In this document: positions 18,782 through 28,300 of the stretch, in pieces | Layout of the letters: each line of letters begins with the position of its first letter | How positions within the stretch are numbered: the stretch's first letter is position 1 | Assembly: GCF_900961225.1 (NCBI RefSeq) | Contig: NZ_CAAHFN010000131.1 | Span: 124,001-188,000 of the forward strand | Length of the DNA stretch: 64,000 bases | Reading direction: 5' to 3' | From: Modicisalibacter radicis | GTDB taxonomy: Bacteria; Pseudomonadota; Gammaproteobacteria; Pseudomonadales; Halomonadaceae | Notes under the pieces: model-generated | Databases searched by the model: none | The model's input: the letters and a program-made list of their open reading frames with translations, nothing else | What the model was told of the DNA's origin: nothing | Made by a program: the position numbers and the translations under genes

Positions 18782-20239
18782 TCACAGTACCGGCGGCACC
18801 ACATCGAACAGGCTGCCGTCGTCCGCGCCGGGCTCGCGCTGATTGAGCTGGAAGAACTGCTGCTGGCTGCGCTCGAGATAGTTGAGAATCTCGTAATAGC
18901 GGCGAATGTTGCGCACGTAGATCACCGGCTCGCCACCGCGGGCATAGCCATGGCGAACCCGCGAGTACCAGTCGCGCTTCTGCAGCAGCGGCAACGCCTC
19001 GCGGACGTCGGCCCAGGCGTAGGGGTCGCCGCCGCGCATCTCGGCGATCTTCTGGGCATCGTAGAGGTGGCCGAGGCCGACGTTGTAGGCGGCCAGCGCC
19101 ATCCAGGTGCGGTCCGGCTCCTCGATCTCCTCCTGCAGGCGCTGCTTGACGCTCCTCAGGTAGCGCGCGCCGCCGTCGATGCTCTGCGCGGGGTCGAGCC
19201 GGTCGGCGACGCCCATCTGTTCGGCGGTCGACTGGGTGAGCATCATCAGCCCCCTGACCCCGGTCGGCGAGGTGGCCCTGGGCTTCCAGTGCGATTCCTG
19301 GTAGCCCAGCGCGGCGAGCAGTTTCCAGTCGAAGCCGGTCTCGCGCGCGGCGGCGAGGAACTCGTCCTTGTAGGTGTCCAGGCGCGCATTGACCTGCTGG
19401 ATGAAGGTCCGTGCGCCGACGTATTCCAGATAGTCGTCGTGACCGAAATAGCGCTCGTCGAGTGCGGCGAGCGTGCCGTCGGCCTGCATGTCGTCGAGGA
19501 AGCGGTTGACGCGCTGCAGCAGGGCCAGCCCCCGCTCGGCGGGCAGCGCCCAGGCCAGGCTGAGCGGATCGCCGAGCAGGAAGCCGTTCTCGACGCCGGG
19601 AAAGAACACCCGGTTGAGCTTGAACTGGTGGGCATAGATCACCGCCACGTCGAGGTCGCCGTTCTCGACCAGGCTCAGCAGATCGGCGACCTCGAGATCG
19701 GCCGACTCCTTCCAGCCCAGCTCGGGCAGCGAATCCCGCTGGAGTTCGCGCAGCACCAGACCGGCGCCGGAGCCTTCGATCACCCCGATCGAACGGCCCA
19801 GCAGGTCACCGGGTTCGTCGACCGGTGGCAATCCGCGGCGATAGACCACCAGTGGCTGCAGGGTCATGATCGCGCGGCTGAAGTGGATGCCGGGCAGGGT
19901 CGGGTCGAGCGGCAGCGCCGCGGCCCCCAGGTCGGCCGTGCCGCTGCGCACCGCGTCGAGCACCTCGGCGATATTGCCATCGCTGTCCAGCGACAGGCTG
20001 ACGCCGAGCTGGTCGGCGAAGCGCCGTACCAGTTCGAACTCGAACCCGCTGGGACCCTGCCGGCCCTGATAGTAGGTGGTCGGGGTATTGCGGGTGTCCA
20101 CCTGCAGAAAGTCGCGGGCGCGGATCGCTTCGAGCAGCGGTTCCTGGAGCGGCGGGTTGCGGGCCGGCCAGCCAAGCAGCACGAGGCCTGCCACGCTGAA
20201 CACCAATCGACGCGGATGGCGGGCGAAAGCCTGGAGCAT
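18782..20239 (-). CDS. mltF: Membrane-bound lytic murein transglycosylase F
   Basis: This 485-residue enzyme cleaves peptidoglycan glycan strands, making 1,6-anhydro-muramyl ends. An N-terminal signal or anchor (about 10-25) is followed by a periplasmic binding-protein-like domain (about 40-270; YYQGRQGPSGFEFELVRRFA) and a C-terminal lysozyme-like domain (about 285-440). GYQESHW gives the catalytic Glu315, and SPTGVRGLMMLTQSTA the family motif. The two-domain order is diagnostic for MltF. The N-terminus lacks a clear lipobox Cys, so it may be held by the signal helix. It is divergent from purL, where mltF is commonly found. Confidence 0.94.
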   Translation of the reverse strand: MLQAFARHPRRLVFSVAGLVLLGWPARNPPLQEPLLEAIRARDFLQVDTRNTPTTYYQGRQGPSGFEFELVRRFADQLGVSLSLDSDGNIAEVLDAVRSGTADLGAAALPLDPTLPGIHFSRAIMTLQPLVVYRRGLPPVDEPGDLLGRSIGVIEGSGAGLVLRELQRDSLPELGWKESADLEVADLLSLVENGDLDVAVIYAHQFKLNRVFFPGVENGFLLGDPLSLAWALPAERGLALLQRVNRFLDDMQADGTLAALDERYFGHDDYLEYVGARTFIQQVNARLDTYKDEFLAAARETGFDWKLLAALGYQESHWKPRATSPTGVRGLMMLTQSTAEQMGVADRLDPAQSIDGGARYLRSVKQRLQEEIEEPDRTWMALAAYNVGLGHLYDAQKIAEMRGGDPYAWADVREALPLLQKRDWYSRVRHGYARGGEPVIYVRNIRRYYEILNYLERSQQQFFQLNQREPGADDGSLFDVVPPVL

Positions 20240-20409
20240 GCGTAGCCGTCGGTAACAGTGGACGCATCACCATACCCGCGGGGCTGGGGGCTGTCACCTG
20301 ACGCCATTCCACGGATTTCTCGAACAAGCGGCTTTCCAGTATCATGGGCTATTCGTTGTCGCCGCCCGCGGCGCCCATTCTTCGGCTTTCATCAGAGGCT
20401 TCTTTCGAC

Positions 20410-23400
20410 ATGCTCGAACTGAGAGGCGCGCCCGCCCTTTCCGCTTTCCGTCATGCCAAGCTGCTGGCCGCGCTGCGTGCCCGGGTCCCCGAGATCGAGA
20501 CGCTGCATGCCGATTACGTGCACTTCGTGGACCACGAGGGCGACTGGGCGTCCGGCGAGCGCGCCGTGCTCGACAACCTGCTGGCCTATGGCGCCCAGGC
20601 CGGGGCCGAGCCCCCGACGGCGCGCGACGGTCACCTGTTTCTGGTGGTGCCAAGGCTGGGCACCCTGTCGCCGTGGTCGTCCAAGGCCACCGACATCGCC
20701 CACAACTGCGGCCTGGCACGGGTCCGGCGCATCGAGCGGGGCATCGCCTATCGCGTCACTCTCGACGGCGTGCTCAGCGAGGCGGCCTTCGAGGCGATCA
20801 TCGACACCCTGCACGACCGCATGACCGAGTCGGTGCTCGCCAACTCGAGTGACGCGGCCAGGCTGTTCGCGCACCGCTCCCCGGCGCCGCTCGGTCAGGT
20901 CGACGTACTCGGCGGCGGGCGCGCCGCGCTGGAGGCCGCCAACGGCGAGCTCGGCCTGGCGCTGGCCGACGACGAGATCGATTACCTGCACCGGGCCTTC
21001 GTCGACCTCGAGCGCAATCCCAGCGACGTCGAGCTGATGATGTTCGCCCAGGCCAACTCCGAGCACTGCCGGCACAAGATCTTCAACGCCGACTGGTCGA
21101 TCGACGGCGAGGCCCAGCCGCGTTCGCTGTTCCAGATGATCCGCAACACCCACGAGCAAGCCGGCGACGACGTGCTCTCGGCCTACAGCGACAACGCCGC
21201 GGTGATCCGCGGCAGCCGGGCCGGGCGCTTCTTCGCCGCGCCGCTGGTCGGCGACGACGACGCGGCGCGTGCCAGCTACGGCACGCATCAGGAACCGATC
21301 CACATCCTGATGAAGGTCGAGACCCACAACCACCCGACCGCCATCGCCCCGCACCCCGGCGCGGCGACCGGCTCGGGTGGCGAGATCCGCGACGAGGGGG
21401 CCACCGGCATCGGCGGCAAGCCCAAGGCCGGGCTGACCGGCTTCGCGGTATCCAACCTGCGCATTCCCGAGTTCGTCCAGCCCTGGGAGGCCTTCGACTA
21501 CGGCAAGCCCGAGCGCATCCAGAGCGCACTCGACATCATGCTCGAGGCGCCGGTCGGCGGCGCGGCCTTCAACAACGAGTTCGGCCGACCCAATCTCGCC
21601 GGCTACTTCCGCAGCTACGAACAGGACTCGGTGGGCGTCGAGGGCATCGAACGGCGCGGTTACCACAAGCCGGTGATGCTGGCCGGCGGCTACGGCAACA
21701 TCCGCGAGGGTCACGTCGCCAAGGGCGAGATCCCGATCGGTGCCAAGCTGATCGTGATGGGCGGCCCGGCGATGCTGATCGGCCTGGGCGGCGGGGCGGC
21801 TTCGAGCATGGCCTCCGGCGTGTCGAGCGAGGATCTCGATTTCGCCTCGGTACAGCGCGACAACCCCGAGATGGAACGCCGCGCCCAGGAGGTCATCGAC
21901 CGCTGCTGGGCGCTGGGTGACGCCAACCCGATCCGCTTCATCCACGACGTCGGCGCCGGCGGGCTGTCCAACGCCCTGCCGGAGCTGGTCAAGGACGGCG
22001 GTCGCGGCGGGCGCTTCGAGCTGCGCGACGTGCCCAACGCCGAGCCGGGCATGAGCCCGCTGGAGATCTGGTGCAGCGAGGCCCAGGAGCGTTACGTGCT
22101 GGCGGTGGCGCCCGACGACCTGGCGGCCTTCGAGGCGCTCTGCGCGCGCGAGCGCTGCCCCTACGCGGTGGTCGGCGAGGCCCGCGAGGCGCATCAGCTG
22201 ACCGTGCACGACGACCATTTCGACAGCACGCCGATCGACCTGCCGATGAGCGTGCTGTTCGGCAAGCCGCCCAGGATGCAGCGCGAATTCACGCGTCAGC
22301 CGCGGCCGATGCCGGGCGCCGACTTCGACAACCTCGACCTGCGCGAGGCGCTCGAGCGGGTGCTGCGCCTGCCGGCAGTGGCCTCGAAGAGCTTTCTGAT
22401 CACCATCGGCGATCGTTCGATCACAGGCCAGGTCGCCCGCGACCAGATGGTCGGCCCGTGGCAGGTGCCGGTGGCCGACTGCGCGGTGACCACGGCAAGT
22501 TACGACACCCACGCCGGCGAGGCGATGGCGATGGGCGAGCGACCGCCGGTGGCGCTGATCGATCCGGCGGCCAGCGCGCGGCTGGCGGTCGCCGAGGCGA
22601 TCACCAACCTTGCCGCGGCGCCGATCGCCAGGCTCGGCGACATCAAACTCTCCGCCAACTGGATGAGCGCCGCCGACCATCCCGGCGAGAACCAGGCGCT
22701 TTACGATGCCGTGCATGCGGTAGGCATGGAGCTTTGCCCTCGGCTTGGCATCGCCATTCCGGTGGGCAAGGACTCGATGTCGATGCGCACCGCCTGGCAG
22801 GAAGGCGAGGGCGACGCCGCCGAGGACAAGGCGATCACCGCGCCGCTGACCCTCAATGTCACCGGTTTCGCGCCGGTCACCGACGCGCTCGCCACGCTGA
22901 CGCCGCAGCTGCGCCTCGACCGCGACGAAAGCGACCTGATCCTGGTCGACCTGGGCGCTGGCCGTAACCGTCTGGGCGGCTCGGCGCTGGCTCAGGTCTA
23001 CGGTCAGATCGGCGACGTCTGCCCCGATCTCGACGAGGCCGAGGATCTCGCCGCGTTCTTCGCCGTCATCCAGGGGCTCAACGCCGACGGCAAGCTGCTC
23101 GCCTATCACGATCGCAGCGACGGCGGGCTATTGGTGACGCTGCTGGAGATGGCCTTCGCCGGCCGCGGCGGACTCGAGATCAAGCTCGACTGGCTGGTCG
23201 ACGACGCCTTCGAGGCGGCCGGCGCGCTGTTCGCCGAGGAGCTCGGCGCGGTGATCCAGGTCGACCGCAAGGAGACCGAGTTCGTGCTCGCCCAGTTCGC
23301 CGCGGCGGGCATCGACACCTGCGGCGTCATCGCCCGGCCGCGCTACGACGATCAGGTGCGCGTGACGCTGTTCGAGGAGCCGCTGCTCGAGACCACCCGG

Positions 23401-24366
23401 GCGCTGGCCCAGCGCAGCTGGGCCGAGACCAGCTATCGTCTGCAGGCACTGCGCGACAACCCGGACTGCGCCAAGGCCGAGTTCGACGACCTGCTCGATC
23501 TGCGCGACCCGGGGCTCTCGGCGACGCCCACTTTCGATGTCGACGAGGATGTCGCCGCGCCGTTCGTCGGCGCTCCCTCTGTCAACGTGGCACGGCCGCG
23601 CATGGCGGTACTGCGCGAGCAGGGCGTCAACGGTCAGCTGGAGATGGCCGCGGCCTTCGACAAGGCCGGCTTCGAGGCCATCGACGTGCACATGAGCGAC
23701 ATTCTCGCCGGGCGCGTGACACTCGATGCGTTCAAGGGGCTGGTCGCCTGCGGCGGCTTCTCCTACGGCGACGTGCTCGGCGCCGGCGGCGGCTGGGCCA
23801 AGTCGGCGCTGTTCAATACCCGTGCCCGCGAGCAGTTCGCGGCGTTCTTCGAGCGTGACGACAGCTTTGCGCTGGGCGTCTGCAACGGCTGCCAGATGTT
23901 CTCGCAGCTCAAGGAACTGATCCCCGGCGCCGGGAACTGGCCGCGCTTCGTGCGCAACGAGTCGGAACAGTTCGAGGCGCGGACCTCGATGGTTCAGGTC
24001 GAGAAGAGCCCGTCGATCCTGCTCGCCGGGATGGAGGGGTCACGGCTTCCGATCGCCGTGGCGCATGGCGAGGGGCGCGCCGAGTTCCGCGATGCCGGCC
24101 ACCTGCGTGCCATGCAGGGCAGCGAGCAGATTGCCCTGCGCTATGTCGACAACTACGGCCAGGTGACCACTCATTACCCGGCCAACCCCAACGGCTCGCC
24201 GTCCGGGGTGACCGGGCTGACCACGCCGGACGGGCGCGTCACCATCATGATGCCGCACCCCGAGCGGGTGGCGCGTGCCGTCACCAACTCCTGGCGACCG
24301 GCGGAGTGGACCCGCGACGGCGCCTGGATGCGGCTGTTTCGCAACGCCCGGGTGTGGCTCGGCTGA
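20410..24366 (+). CDS. purL: Phosphoribosylformylglycinamidine synthase
   Basis: This 1318-residue single-chain enzyme performs the fourth step of purine synthesis: FGAR plus glutamine and ATP gives FGAM. The N-terminus MLELRGAPALSAFR matches E. coli PurL, which supports ATG 20410 over the earlier ATG at 20344. The synthetase core contains FAQANSEHCRHK and METHNHPTAIAPHPGAATGSG. The C-terminal glutaminase domain has GVCNGCQMF with nucleophile Cys1158 and the closing triad region MMPHPERV. Length fits the large PurL form (E. coli 1295). It is followed by a strong palindrome at 24401. Regulation by PurR is likely in the family, but I did not identify an operator. Confidence 0.97.
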   Translation: MLELRGAPALSAFRHAKLLAALRARVPEIETLHADYVHFVDHEGDWASGERAVLDNLLAYGAQAGAEPPTARDGHLFLVVPRLGTLSPWSSKATDIAHNCGLARVRRIERGIAYRVTLDGVLSEAAFEAIIDTLHDRMTESVLANSSDAARLFAHRSPAPLGQVDVLGGGRAALEAANGELGLALADDEIDYLHRAFVDLERNPSDVELMMFAQANSEHCRHKIFNADWSIDGEAQPRSLFQMIRNTHEQAGDDVLSAYSDNAAVIRGSRAGRFFAAPLVGDDDAARASYGTHQEPIHILMKVETHNHPTAIAPHPGAATGSGGEIRDEGATGIGGKPKAGLTGFAVSNLRIPEFVQPWEAFDYGKPERIQSALDIMLEAPVGGAAFNNEFGRPNLAGYFRSYEQDSVGVEGIERRGYHKPVMLAGGYGNIREGHVAKGEIPIGAKLIVMGGPAMLIGLGGGAASSMASGVSSEDLDFASVQRDNPEMERRAQEVIDRCWALGDANPIRFIHDVGAGGLSNALPELVKDGGRGGRFELRDVPNAEPGMSPLEIWCSEAQERYVLAVAPDDLAAFEALCARERCPYAVVGEAREAHQLTVHDDHFDSTPIDLPMSVLFGKPPRMQREFTRQPRPMPGADFDNLDLREALERVLRLPAVASKSFLITIGDRSITGQVARDQMVGPWQVPVADCAVTTASYDTHAGEAMAMGERPPVALIDPAASARLAVAEAITNLAAAPIARLGDIKLSANWMSAADHPGENQALYDAVHAVGMELCPRLGIAIPVGKDSMSMRTAWQEGEGDAAEDKAITAPLTLNVTGFAPVTDALATLTPQLRLDRDESDLILVDLGAGRNRLGGSALAQVYGQIGDVCPDLDEAEDLAAFFAVIQGLNADGKLLAYHDRSDGGLLVTLLEMAFAGRGGLEIKLDWLVDDAFEAAGALFAEELGAVIQVDRKETEFVLAQFAAAGIDTCGVIARPRYDDQVRVTLFEEPLLETTRALAQRSWAETSYRLQALRDNPDCAKAEFDDLLDLRDPGLSATPTFDVDEDVAAPFVGAPSVNVARPRMAVLREQGVNGQLEMAAAFDKAGFEAIDVHMSDILAGRVTLDAFKGLVACGGFSYGDVLGAGGGWAKSALFNTRAREQFAAFFERDDSFALGVCNGCQMFSQLKELIPGAGNWPRFVRNESEQFEARTSMVQVEKSPSILLAGMEGSRLPIAVAHGEGRAEFRDAGHLRAMQGSEQIALRYVDNYGQVTTHYPANPNGSPSGVTGLTTPDGRVTIMMPHPERVARAVTNSWRPAEWTRDGAWMRLFRNARVWLG

Positions 24367-24400
24367 GCGTAGTGGCTTGATCTAGGCTCCGTCCTGCAAA

Positions 24401-24424
24401 CGGGCTTGCCATATGGCAAGCCCG
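24401..24424. terminator. Perfect 24-bp palindrome after purL
   Basis: The arm CGGGCTTGCCAT at 24401-24412 is followed without a break by its exact reverse complement, 35 bp after the purL stop. As RNA it would form a long GC-rich stem with a minimal loop. The trailing T run is weak (TCGATATTTC), so it could end transcription in both directions or protect the 3' end of the mRNA. Confidence 0.6.
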
Positions 24425-24614
24425 TCGATATTTCACCCCTCGGCGAAAGCAGATTGTCGCAAGGGCGCTATAAACCCTTCCGTGGGTGCTACTTTCGCTA
24501 TCTGACCGCCATGGATGGCGGAAATGCCGGAAAAGTGAGGAACTTATTTCCGGCCATGGCGAAAGACCCTTGCGTTAACCGGCATTCGGGCAACCGGGGT
24601 TTTGAAATACGGAC

Positions 24615-24929
24615 TTATTCGGGCCGCACCGACGTGTAGAAGAAGCGCACGCTCGGCTGGCCATCCAGCAGCGGTGCGCTGCCCTCCTTGAAAGGCGCGT
24701 AGTGGGGCATCTGCGTGTGGTGTTCGTAGGCGGCGCGGTCGCGGTAGACCTCGTGCAGGATGACCAGCTCCTCGCTGCCTTCCGGTGCCAGCACGTCGAA
24801 GGCCAGGCAGCCCTCCTCGTTGGCCAGCGACTCGCTGGCGTCGTTGTGGGCCAGCGCCAGGAAGGCCGGCACCTGGCCCGGCTTGATCCGGAATTCGGCG
24901 ATGACCACGAAGTGGGCGGTATCGGCCAT
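24615..24929 (-). CDS. ABM-domain (quinol monooxygenase-like) protein
   Basis: This 104-residue protein has the dimeric ferredoxin-like fold of the antibiotic biosynthesis monooxygenase family: HFVVIAEFRIKPGQVPAFL, then EEGCLAFDVL and LVILHEVYRDRAAYEHH, as in E. coli YgiN. It is probably a small quinone or aromatic oxygenase, or a stress protein; the substrate is unknown. The ATG at 24929 has AGGAG at a proper distance and matches the family start, while the frame extends to 25004. It lies just after a small zinc-ribbon gene on the same strand and may share its transcript. Confidence 0.8.
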   Translation of the reverse strand: MADTAHFVVIAEFRIKPGQVPAFLALAHNDASESLANEEGCLAFDVLAPEGSEELVILHEVYRDRAAYEHHTQMPHYAPFKEGSAPLLDGQPSVRFFYTSVRPE

Positions 24930-24996
24930 GACATTCTCCTTGTCGCGATAAGGTCGGGTGGTGCACACGCGTGCGGCCTGCACGGGCATCGGCGGA

Positions 24997-25233
24997 TCAG
25001 CCACGCGGGGCTTCGGGACCGTCCGGGGCAGGGCGCGGCGAGGCGTCGTCGATGCCCAGCTTGTGTTCGAGATCGTCGAGTATGTGACGAAAATTGCCGA
25101 TCAACTGGTCGAAACGACCGAAGTCGTGGCCGCAGTCGTCGCAGAACACATGGTACTGTCCTTCGCGGCCCGGCGGAAAACGCTTCTCGCGGCTACCGCA
25201 GTCCGGGCATTCGGGGCCTGTCGGGGCTTGCAT
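24997..25233 (-). CDS. Small zinc-ribbon protein
   Basis: This 78-residue protein contains CPDCGSREKRF and, after 18 residues, CDDCGHDFGRFDQL, giving two CxxC knuckles that should bind one zinc ion. The second half is an acidic amphipathic helix (QLIGNFRHILDDLEHKL) with a Pro-rich tail. No enzyme motif is present; a regulatory or RNA/protein-binding role is possible. Its ribosome binding site is unusually perfect (separate entry), suggesting high expression. The ABM-domain gene follows 67 bp downstream on the same strand. Confidence 0.75.
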   Translation of the reverse strand: MQAPTGPECPDCGSREKRFPPGREGQYHVFCDDCGHDFGRFDQLIGNFRHILDDLEHKLGIDDASPRPAPDGPEAPRG

Positions 25234-25236
25234 GAC

Positions 25237-25249
25237 GGATCACCTCCTT
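25237..25249 (-). promoter_or_regulatory. Full-length 13-nt Shine-Dalgarno sequence
   Basis: On the coding (reverse) strand the bases before the zinc-ribbon ATG read AAGGAGGTGATCC, complementary along its whole length to the conserved 3' end of 16S rRNA (GGATCACCTCCTT). The AGGAGG core lies a normal distance from the ATG at 25233. Most genes use 4-6 matching bases, so this is exceptional. Flanking bases do not resemble rRNA, so it is not an rRNA fragment. Confidence 0.75.
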
Positions 25250-25364
25250 CTTGCTTGCGATATGTGAGCGAAGACGCGACATCCTTGTCGCCGCCCTCTT
25301 CCTACCTACCTCGGGGCGGAAATCCGGAATTCAAATGGCGCCCGGGCACGACCCGGGGACACGG

Positions 25365-28300
25365 CTAGTCGAAGCTGGCGTAAGGCTCGAGTGCGTCCGG
25401 CGGCATCGCCAGGTCGCCCTGCCAGGCGCCGAAGCTGTAGCGCAGCGACAGGTTGAAGCCGTTGGGCGCATAGTCCTCGGCCTGCTGCAGGCCGGCGGCG
25501 AGCCCGGCGATCCAGTGATCGGCGAGGCGGTATTCGACGCGGCCGCCCAGCGAGAAGCCGAAGCCGCCACCGCTGCCGCCGCCACGGGTGGCGCCGGCAT
25601 CGGGCAAGCCGGCGACGTCATCGCCGCCCAGCGGGTAGCGTGCGCTGTCGTCGCTGTCGCTCCACGACTGCGAGATCGCGGCGTCGAGCTGCCACGACCA
25701 GTCGCCGGTGCGCCGGGTATAGCTCACCGGCAGCGACAGCGAGACATAGCGCTGCGGGCTGTAGTAGCCCCCCTGGCCCAGCGAATAACCGCCGAGTTCG
25801 CGGCTGTAGTGCATTGCCAGGCCGCTGACGCCGATACTGAGGCGACGGTGCTCTTCGTTGATCAGCTTGCGGTAGACCCCGCCCATCAGCTGCACCCGGG
25901 TATTGTCGGGGACGTTCTCGCCATCGAGGTGGTGCACGCCGAGATTGGACCACACGCCGTTGGGGCCGCCCTGGTCGTAGCCCAGTCCCAGCGAGGCGCC
26001 GGTGGCGCGGATACCGCCCCAGGTGGTGCCGGTACGGGGGTCACGGGCGCCGGCGAAGGCGAGCAGCGAGTCGTCGAGCGCGCGACGCGACAGCGTGGCG
26101 GTCAGCCACAGCGGCCCGGCGTCCCCAGAATACTGCACCCCGCCGACCCAATCCTCGACGGCGAAGCCCAGCGGCGTGGTCCCCAGGTCCACCCGCCAGG
26201 TCTCGTCGTACCAGCCCAGCGCCACGCCGATGCCGCGATCCTGCTGGTGGAAGTCGCCGGTGCAGCCCACCGTCGCGCAGGTGCCGAAGGTCTCGCGGGT
26301 CAGGCCGTCGGCATCGCGCGCGAGGCGTCCGGCGTCGAGACTGACGCGATCGAGTCTCAGGAAACCGCGCCCGCCGTTGACCGGCGTGTCGACCTCTAAC
26401 ATGTCGGTGGTGGTGGTCAGCGACGAGACGCCGTCGGTGCCGCTGTCGTTGTCGACCTGCCGCGCCGCGCGTATCCGGGTGTCGAGCGACTGGTAGAGCC
26501 TCGCCGATTCACTGCGCAGGCTGTCGGCCAGCCAGTCGTCGTCGGTTCTTCCACGGGTGGCGCGGGTGAAGTCGGTGTCGTCGCTGAGCGTCGCGGCGTC
26601 GGCAATGCCGGCGGCGATCATGCCGCGGCGATAGCGCGCCAGCGCACCGGCGCGATCGCCGGCCGCCTCGGCGATGCGCGCGGCGTCGCGCCACAGCAGG
26701 GCTGCGTCGTCGCCCACGGGGGCTGTCGGCTGTTCCAGGGCCGTGGCGATCAGCGCTTCGGCGCGTGCCGACTCGCCCAGTGCCGCCCAGGCGTTGGCGG
26801 CGCGGCGGCGCTGATTGCCGGCATCCGCCGGCAGTTCGAGCGCCTCGAGCTGGCGACGGGCGAGGCGGGTGTCGTTCATCGCCAGCGCGGCTTCGGCCAG
26901 GCCCAGCCGGGCGTCGCGGCTGTCCGGGGCCAGTGCCAGCGCTTGCCGGTAAGGGGGAATGGCGGCGGCCGGCTGGTCGTCGGCCAGTGCCCAGTCGCCC
27001 AGGCGCAGGGCGATCTCGACGCTGGCCGGCTGCGCGGCGAGCAGCTCGCGGGCCGCGTCGGACTCGCCGTCGCGACGCAGTTGCTCGGCCCGGGCCAGGG
27101 CCCGCTGGCGCTCGAGGCGGGTCGCCAAGGTGCGGATGTCGTCGTCGCGTTGGGCGGCGGGGATGAGCGCGAGGCTTTCGAGCGCGGCCTCGTCCCGGTC
27201 GTCGCTGGCCAGGTACAGCGCCTCGGCGTAGTGGCCCCGGGCGCGTGCCGCGGGATCGTCGAGGCGCGCCAGCAGGTCGGAGAAGGCGGCGTCGGCCTGT
27301 GGCTGGCGGCCGTCCTGGCGCAATGCCTGGGCCAGCGAGTAGGTCAGCCAGACGTCAGCGGGTGACAGCGCTCGGGCCTCGGTGTAGCGCTCGGCGGCCT
27401 GCGACCATTGCTGGGCGTCGGCCAAGCGCTGGCCGGCGGCGCTCAATTGGGCCACGCGCAGTTGCCGCCGGGTATCGGCGAGCGCCCGTCGACTGGCGGC
27501 GGGCAGGCCGGCAATGAAGTCGAGCGCGCGCTGCGGGGATTGCTCGGCGTACAACGCGGTCAGGCGTTCCAGCGCCCGGGTGTCGTCGTCGGCAACGCGT
27601 CGGGCATGCTGGTAGGCCTGTTCGGCGGAGAGCGTGTCACCGCGACGCTGCGCGACGTCGCCTATGCCCAGCCAGGCATCGGACGAACCGGGCTGCAGTC
27701 TACTGGCCCGGCGATAGGCTTGTTCGGCGCGTTGTGGGTGATCCCCGGCCAGAGCCGTGTCACCACGGCTGATGTAGAGCCAGTAACGGGCGGTATCGAT
27801 CAGGGCTTGCCACTTGTCGCCGCTGAAACCGCTGGTGTCGTTGGCCCGTGCGCGCTGAAATAGCTCCAGCGCCTGGGCATGGCGGCCCTGACGCAGGCGA
27901 ATGACGCCCAGTGCGCCTAACAGGTCGACGTCGCCGGGGTAAGCGGCCAGCGCACGCCGGATGTCGACCTCGCCGGCGGTCCCGCCCCGGCTCTCGAAAC
28001 GCGCCAGGCCGCGCAGGCGGGCCCGGTAGGCCGGGTCGGCGAGTCGTTCGCGCTGGTGATCGAGCGCGCGCCGCGCCTCGTCGGCGTACTCGGTGTCGCC
28101 GAAGACAGCGAGGAAGCGCTGCCAGGCAGCCGCGTTGGCCTGGCTCGCCGGCCGGTCGCGCAGGGCGTTCAGCCATACCCGCGCACTGGTTTGCCGCGTG
28201 CCCGGCAGGTTGGCGAGCCGCTCGAGATGCGTGAAGGCGGCATCGTCTTGGCCGGCGTCGAGCAACAGTCCCGCCAGGGCGAAACCCAGCTCGGGACTTT

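Noticed and set aside
20392..23109. A 905-codon open frame antisense to purL
   Set aside because: High-GC third positions create long antisense frames. Its translation is repetitive in R/V/H/D and resembles no protein, while the sense strand is a clear PurL.
25237..25249. 16S rRNA 3'-end fragment
   Set aside because: Only the 13 terminal bases match; flanking sequence is unlike rRNA or its spacer, and the match is placed as a ribosome binding site.
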